Assembly: GCA_018899995.1 (NCBI GenBank)
Contig: JAHIHE010000056.1
Location: 1 to 6,121, forward strand
Direction of reading: 5' to 3'
Origin: Patescibacteria group bacterium
GTDB lineage: Bacteria; Patescibacteriota; Minisyncoccia; JAHIHE01
DNA length: 6,121 nt
Below, in pieces: positions 3,987-6,121 of the stretch; position 1 is the stretch's first letter; each line of letters opens with the position of its first letter. The position numbers and the translations under genes are program-made. The notes under the pieces were generated by a model. It did no database searches, was not told where the DNA came from, and saw only the letters and a program-made list of their open reading frames with translations.

Positions 3987-5486
3987 GATATTATTTTTAT
4001 TTTTATTGTTACGATTTTTATTCTGCTTAGCGCAAAGCACATTCTGTACTGGGTATGGCTTTGGCAGTTGAAAGAATACCGCGCGGACAGAATGCGGGCG
4101 CATTTTCAGGATATTGGTTTTAAAAATTCACTTTTGGCGCTTATTGGTTATTCTTCTTTGCGGCAAAATAAGATGCCAAAATTCACCATCAAATCTTTGT
4201 TGATATTTTTTTGCGCCTTTATGGCCGGTGTTTTGCTTCCGATTATTTTACTTGGAAACTTAGTTTCCGTTTGGAAACTAAGTTTCCAAGTAAGCGGATT
4301 CTATTTTTTAATTTTGACGCTGCCTTTGGTAATTTTTTTGCTTGTTATAGTTTTAAATTTTATAAGCAATATTTTTAAGCGCCGAATTATCGAAAGAGCC
4401 AGGAAAAAAATTGCCAAATTTCCAAATTTGACCGTAGTCGGCATTACCGGCAGTTATGGCAAGTCAGCCACCAAAGAAATTTTAGCAAGTATTTTGGAAA
4501 AAAAATACAAGATTCTTAAAACGCCCGCCAATATCAATACCGCTATCGGAATCGCGCAGTTGATTTTGAGGGACTTAACCGCCGAACATCAAATTTTTAT
4601 CGCGGAAATGGGCGCGTATAAAAAGGGAGAAATCAAAGAAATCTGCGATATAGTGAAACCTAAAATCGGTATTTTAACCGCTGTCAATGAACAGCATTTG
4701 GCGCTTTTTGGAAATATTGAAAACACGATTGCCGCTAAATTTGAACTTATTGAATTGTTGCCGAAAGACGGACTTGCGATTTTAAACATCGGAGATAAAA
4801 ATATCCAAAAAGGGCTTGAGGCCAGAAAAATTTCTGCTCAAAAAAAATTATATTCCGCAGAAGCGAAAGCCGACATTTCGGCAGTTGACATTGATGTTTT
4901 GAGCGGCCATCCTAAATTCAGAACGGTAGACGGAGCGCAAATACAGGATTTTAAAATTAATTTAATCGGCCGGCACAATGTTTCCAACGCATTAGCGGCA
5001 ATCGCCGCCGCGGAATATTTCGGCCTGGGCGTAAAGGAAATTTCTGAAATACTGCGCCGAATAAATCACTTTCCGCATACGTTTTTTTCCTGCGCCGGAC
5101 CAAACGGCTCTATTTTTATAAACGATACTTATAACGCCAATCCCGACGGAGTAACAGCCGGAATAGATTATCTGAAAGACCGGCCAGGCAGGAAAATTAT
5201 TGTGATGTCTTCACTGATTGAACTGGGCGATGCGGCGCGGAAGGTCCACAAACGATTGGGAAAGGAAATTTCTAAAATTGCTCAAAAATTGATACTTACC
5301 GATGATTATTATATGGACGAAATTAAAGCAGGCGCCCGTGAAAACAGCGGTTCGGCTTTAGATATTAAGATTGGAAACAGCGCCAAAATAATCGCCGAAT
5401 ATCTGAAGCAAAACTTGAGGTCAACCGACACCGTTTTATTTATCAACCGCGGCGCCGGAAAAGTTTTGGAATTGTTAAAAAAATAA
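3975..5486 (+). CDS. Membrane-anchored MurF-type Mur ligase
   Basis: Mur ligases add amino acids to peptidoglycan precursors using ATP; the motifs here fit MurF, which adds D-Ala-D-Ala to the UDP-MurNAc-tripeptide. The 503-residue protein has an extra N-terminal membrane domain with helices at about 5-28, 72-95 and 108-132. The ligase follows: P-loop GITGSYGKSATKE (156-168), TPANINTAIG (183-192), AEMGAYKKGEI (210-220), NEQHLALFG (238-246), AKFELIE (254-260) with Lys255 at the usual carbamylated position, IGRHNVSNALAA (331-342), and NDTYNANPDG (383-392) starting the C-terminal domain. The catalytic part looks intact; GKS replaces the common GKT, a mild change. A 42-bp palindrome adds about 14 residues (92-106) between helices 2 and 3. 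The ATG at 3975 has no Shine-Dalgarno. MurF is the best fit, but a related Mur ligase with another substrate is possible. Confidence 0.88.
   Translation: METQDIIFIFIVTIFILLSAKHILYWVWLWQLKEYRADRMRAHFQDIGFKNSLLALIGYSSLRQNKMPKFTIKSLLIFFCAFMAGVLLPIILLGNLVSVWKLSFQVSGFYFLILTLPLVIFLLVIVLNFISNIFKRRIIERARKKIAKFPNLTVVGITGSYGKSATKEILASILEKKYKILKTPANINTAIGIAQLILRDLTAEHQIFIAEMGAYKKGEIKEICDIVKPKIGILTAVNEQHLALFGNIENTIAAKFELIELLPKDGLAILNIGDKNIQKGLEARKISAQKKLYSAEAKADISAVDIDVLSGHPKFRTVDGAQIQDFKINLIGRHNVSNALAAIAAAEYFGLGVKEISEILRRINHFPHTFFSCAGPNGSIFINDTYNANPDGVTAGIDYLKDRPGRKIIVMSSLIELGDAARKVHKRLGKEISKIAQKLILTDDYYMDEIKAGARENSGSALDIKIGNSAKIIAEYLKQNLRSTDTVLFINRGAGKVLELLKK
4250..4291 (+). repeat. Perfect 42-bp palindrome inside the Mur ligase gene
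   Basis: Arms ACTTGGAAACTTAGTTTCC (4250-4268) and its exact complement (4273-4291) are separated by GTTT. The length is exactly 14 codons, read as LGNLVSVWKLSFQV in the linker between membrane helices 2 and 3. The ends ACTTGGAA and TTCCAAGT are shared with the 26-bp repeats in the hydrolase gene, suggesting one element family with a variable centre. Confidence 0.95.
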
Positions 5487-5506
5487 GTTCGGGTTTGATC
5501 CGAACT
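5477..5506 (-). terminator. Intrinsic terminator of the 71-residue minus-strand gene
   Basis: AGTTCGG (5486-5492) and CCGAACT (5500-5506) form a perfect 7-bp stem with a 7-nt loop; on the minus strand it is followed by TA and seven T (5483-5477). It overlaps the minus gene's stop (5505-5507), and its T tract lies in the last codons of the convergent Mur ligase gene. On the plus strand the downstream sequence TATGTTAAAG is a poor tail. Confidence 0.8.
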
Positions 5507-5720
5507 ATGTTAAAGTTTTTGCCGGTGCTGATTTGCGTATAAGATAAGCCGTTACTATTCCCAGAATAGAAACGATTACCGAAAACGCAAATGCAAAGGT
5601 ATTTAGATACTCGGGAAACATTTTCAGTATTGTCATTGCCCCGCTAATTATTACTGCCATAATAAATACTGCTGCAGTAATATAAAAGAGTACCTTTATT
5701 GCTTTTGTTTTATCAATCAA
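5505..5720 (-). CDS. Two-helix small membrane protein, TTG start, unknown function
   Basis: A 71-residue product beginning at TTG (5718-5720), 7 nt after AAAGGAGG (5728-5735). Two hydrophobic helices are evident, about 8-31 (KVLFYITAAVFIMAVIISGA) and 41-61 (TFAFAFSVIVSILGIVTAYL), separated by a short KMFPEYLN turn. The N-terminus is charged (IDKTKA) and the tail is RKSAPAKTLT, so a helical hairpin with both ends on the same side of the membrane is likely. No catalytic residues or known family are recognised. It has its own strong promoter and a terminator at its stop codon. It converges with the Mur ligase gene and diverges from the aminotransferase gene. The complete expression signals make it a convincing gene. 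Confidence 0.78.
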   Translation of the reverse strand: MIDKTKAIKVLFYITAAVFIMAVIISGAMTILKMFPEYLNTFAFAFSVIVSILGIVTAYLIRKSAPAKTLT

Positions 5721-5741
5721 ACTACCGCCTCCTTTATTATC

Positions 5742-5769
5742 ATTTTAGCATTTTGATTATTTATGTCAA
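5742..5769 (-). promoter_or_regulatory. Strong extended promoter of the 71-residue membrane protein
   Basis: Minus-strand TTGACA (5769-5764), a 16-nt spacer ending in TGC, and TAAAAT (5747-5742, 5 of 6), so it also has the extended -10 TGn element. The -35 box covers the start codon and second codon of the divergent aminotransferase gene. Confidence 0.7.
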
Positions 5770-6121
5770 ATTTTTCAAGATTTACCCCTATTGCAACCGC
5801 ACTTTCGCCGAATACAGAGACAGACGATATTTTTCTTATTTTAAAATTATTTTTGCCGTGGAATTGGAGAAAATGGCAAAACGGAAAAGAAATCACCGAA
5901 TTAGAAGATAAGTTCAGAGAATATTTTGGCATAAAGTATGCCATAAGTTTTTCCTCCGGCAGAGTTGGTTTGTACGCGATTCTTTCTGTCATTGCGAGGA
6001 GTGAAGCGACGAAGCAATCTCTCGCGGTAGATACAAGAAATGAGATTGCTTCGCTCCCTACGGTCGCTCGCAATGACAATGGTGGTACTCCACAGCCTGC
6101 TGAAGTTATAATTCAGGCCTA
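5763..6121 (+). CDS. DegT/DnrJ/EryC1/StrS family aminotransferase, 5' part
   Basis: The first 119 codons of a gene that continues past the window. This PLP-dependent family commonly makes amino sugars for surface polysaccharides. Recognisable N-terminal family features are an LSPNTETDDIFLILKLF lead, GKEITELEDKFREYFGIKYA (41-60) and the cofactor-region start SFSSGRVGLYAIL (62-74); the frame resumes the family with PAEVIIQA (112-119), matching the usual GDEVIVQAF. Between them, about residues 76-108 come from an inserted inverted-repeat element in place of the usual short loop. The frame stays open through it. The PLP lysine lies beyond the window, so activity cannot be judged. ATG at 5763 has no Shine-Dalgarno and the promoter is unclear; a leaderless start is possible. 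Confidence 0.85.
   Translation, partial: MSNFSRFTPIATALSPNTETDDIFLILKLFLPWNWRKWQNGKEITELEDKFREYFGIKYAISFSSGRVGLYAILSVIARSEATKQSLAVDTRNEIASLPTVARNDNGGTPQPAEVIIQA
5987..6078 (+). repeat. Inverted-repeat element inside the aminotransferase gene
   Basis: A roughly 92-bp element bounded by perfect 12-bp inverted repeats TGTCATTGCGAG (5987-5998) and CTCGCAATGACA (6067-6078), with a second inner pair GAAGCAATCTC (6011-6021) and GAGATTGCTTC (6042-6052). It has no transposase. It is translated as IARSEATKQS and following residues. The CATTGCGAG...AAGCAATC type is, from memory, a widespread dispersed bacterial repeat often seen as an ARSEATKQS peptide; this was not checked. Confidence 0.93.

Noticed and set aside
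3825..4103. Minus-strand open frame of 92 codons with a conventional start
   Set aside because: It begins inside the Mur ligase gene, passes through the promoter and ribosome site of the ACG-start gene in a different frame and has no coding character.
5717..6079. Minus-strand open frame of 120 codons opposite the aminotransferase start
   Set aside because: It is the antisense of a recognisable DegT-family sequence and of the inverted repeat; it also runs through the promoter of the 71-residue gene.

Overview
The window looks like a stretch of a Candidate Phyla Radiation / Patescibacteria genome, most likely of the Parcubacteria type. This is inference from AT-rich, tightly packed housekeeping genes, A/T-rich leaders without ribosome binding sites, a membrane-anchored MurF-like ligase, and short dispersed repeats that sit inside coding sequence.

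Layout, left to right. An intergenic stretch with a repeated motif and a promoter (1-149) leads into greA (150-611) and lysS (620-2146), probably one operon. A 47-residue minus-strand gene with a Cys/His cluster (2172-2315) lies back to back with an alpha/beta hydrolase (2350-3264). Two minus-strand small membrane-protein genes follow (3273-3662 and 3746-3937). A membrane-anchored MurF-type ligase (3975-5486) comes next, then another small minus-strand membrane-protein gene (5505-5720) divergent from the start of a DegT/DnrJ/EryC1/StrS aminotransferase gene that runs off the right edge (5763-6121).

Two patterns stand out. First, there are two kinds of gene. The five plus-strand conserved genes have no Shine-Dalgarno sequence, and at least two appear leaderless. 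The four small minus-strand genes each have a GGAGG-type site exactly 7 nt before the start, a recognisable promoter and an intrinsic terminator overlapping or abutting the stop codon. Three of the four appear to start with non-ATG codons (ATT, ACG, TTG), so ordinary gene callers would truncate or miss them.

Second, four of the five conserved genes carry short repetitive, mostly palindromic DNA read in frame as extra peptide. It forms the C-terminal tail of LysRS, four insertions in the hydrolase, one loop of the Mur ligase and one loop of the aminotransferase. This resembles in principle the Rickettsia palindromic elements, but involves several unrelated sequence families in about 4 kb.
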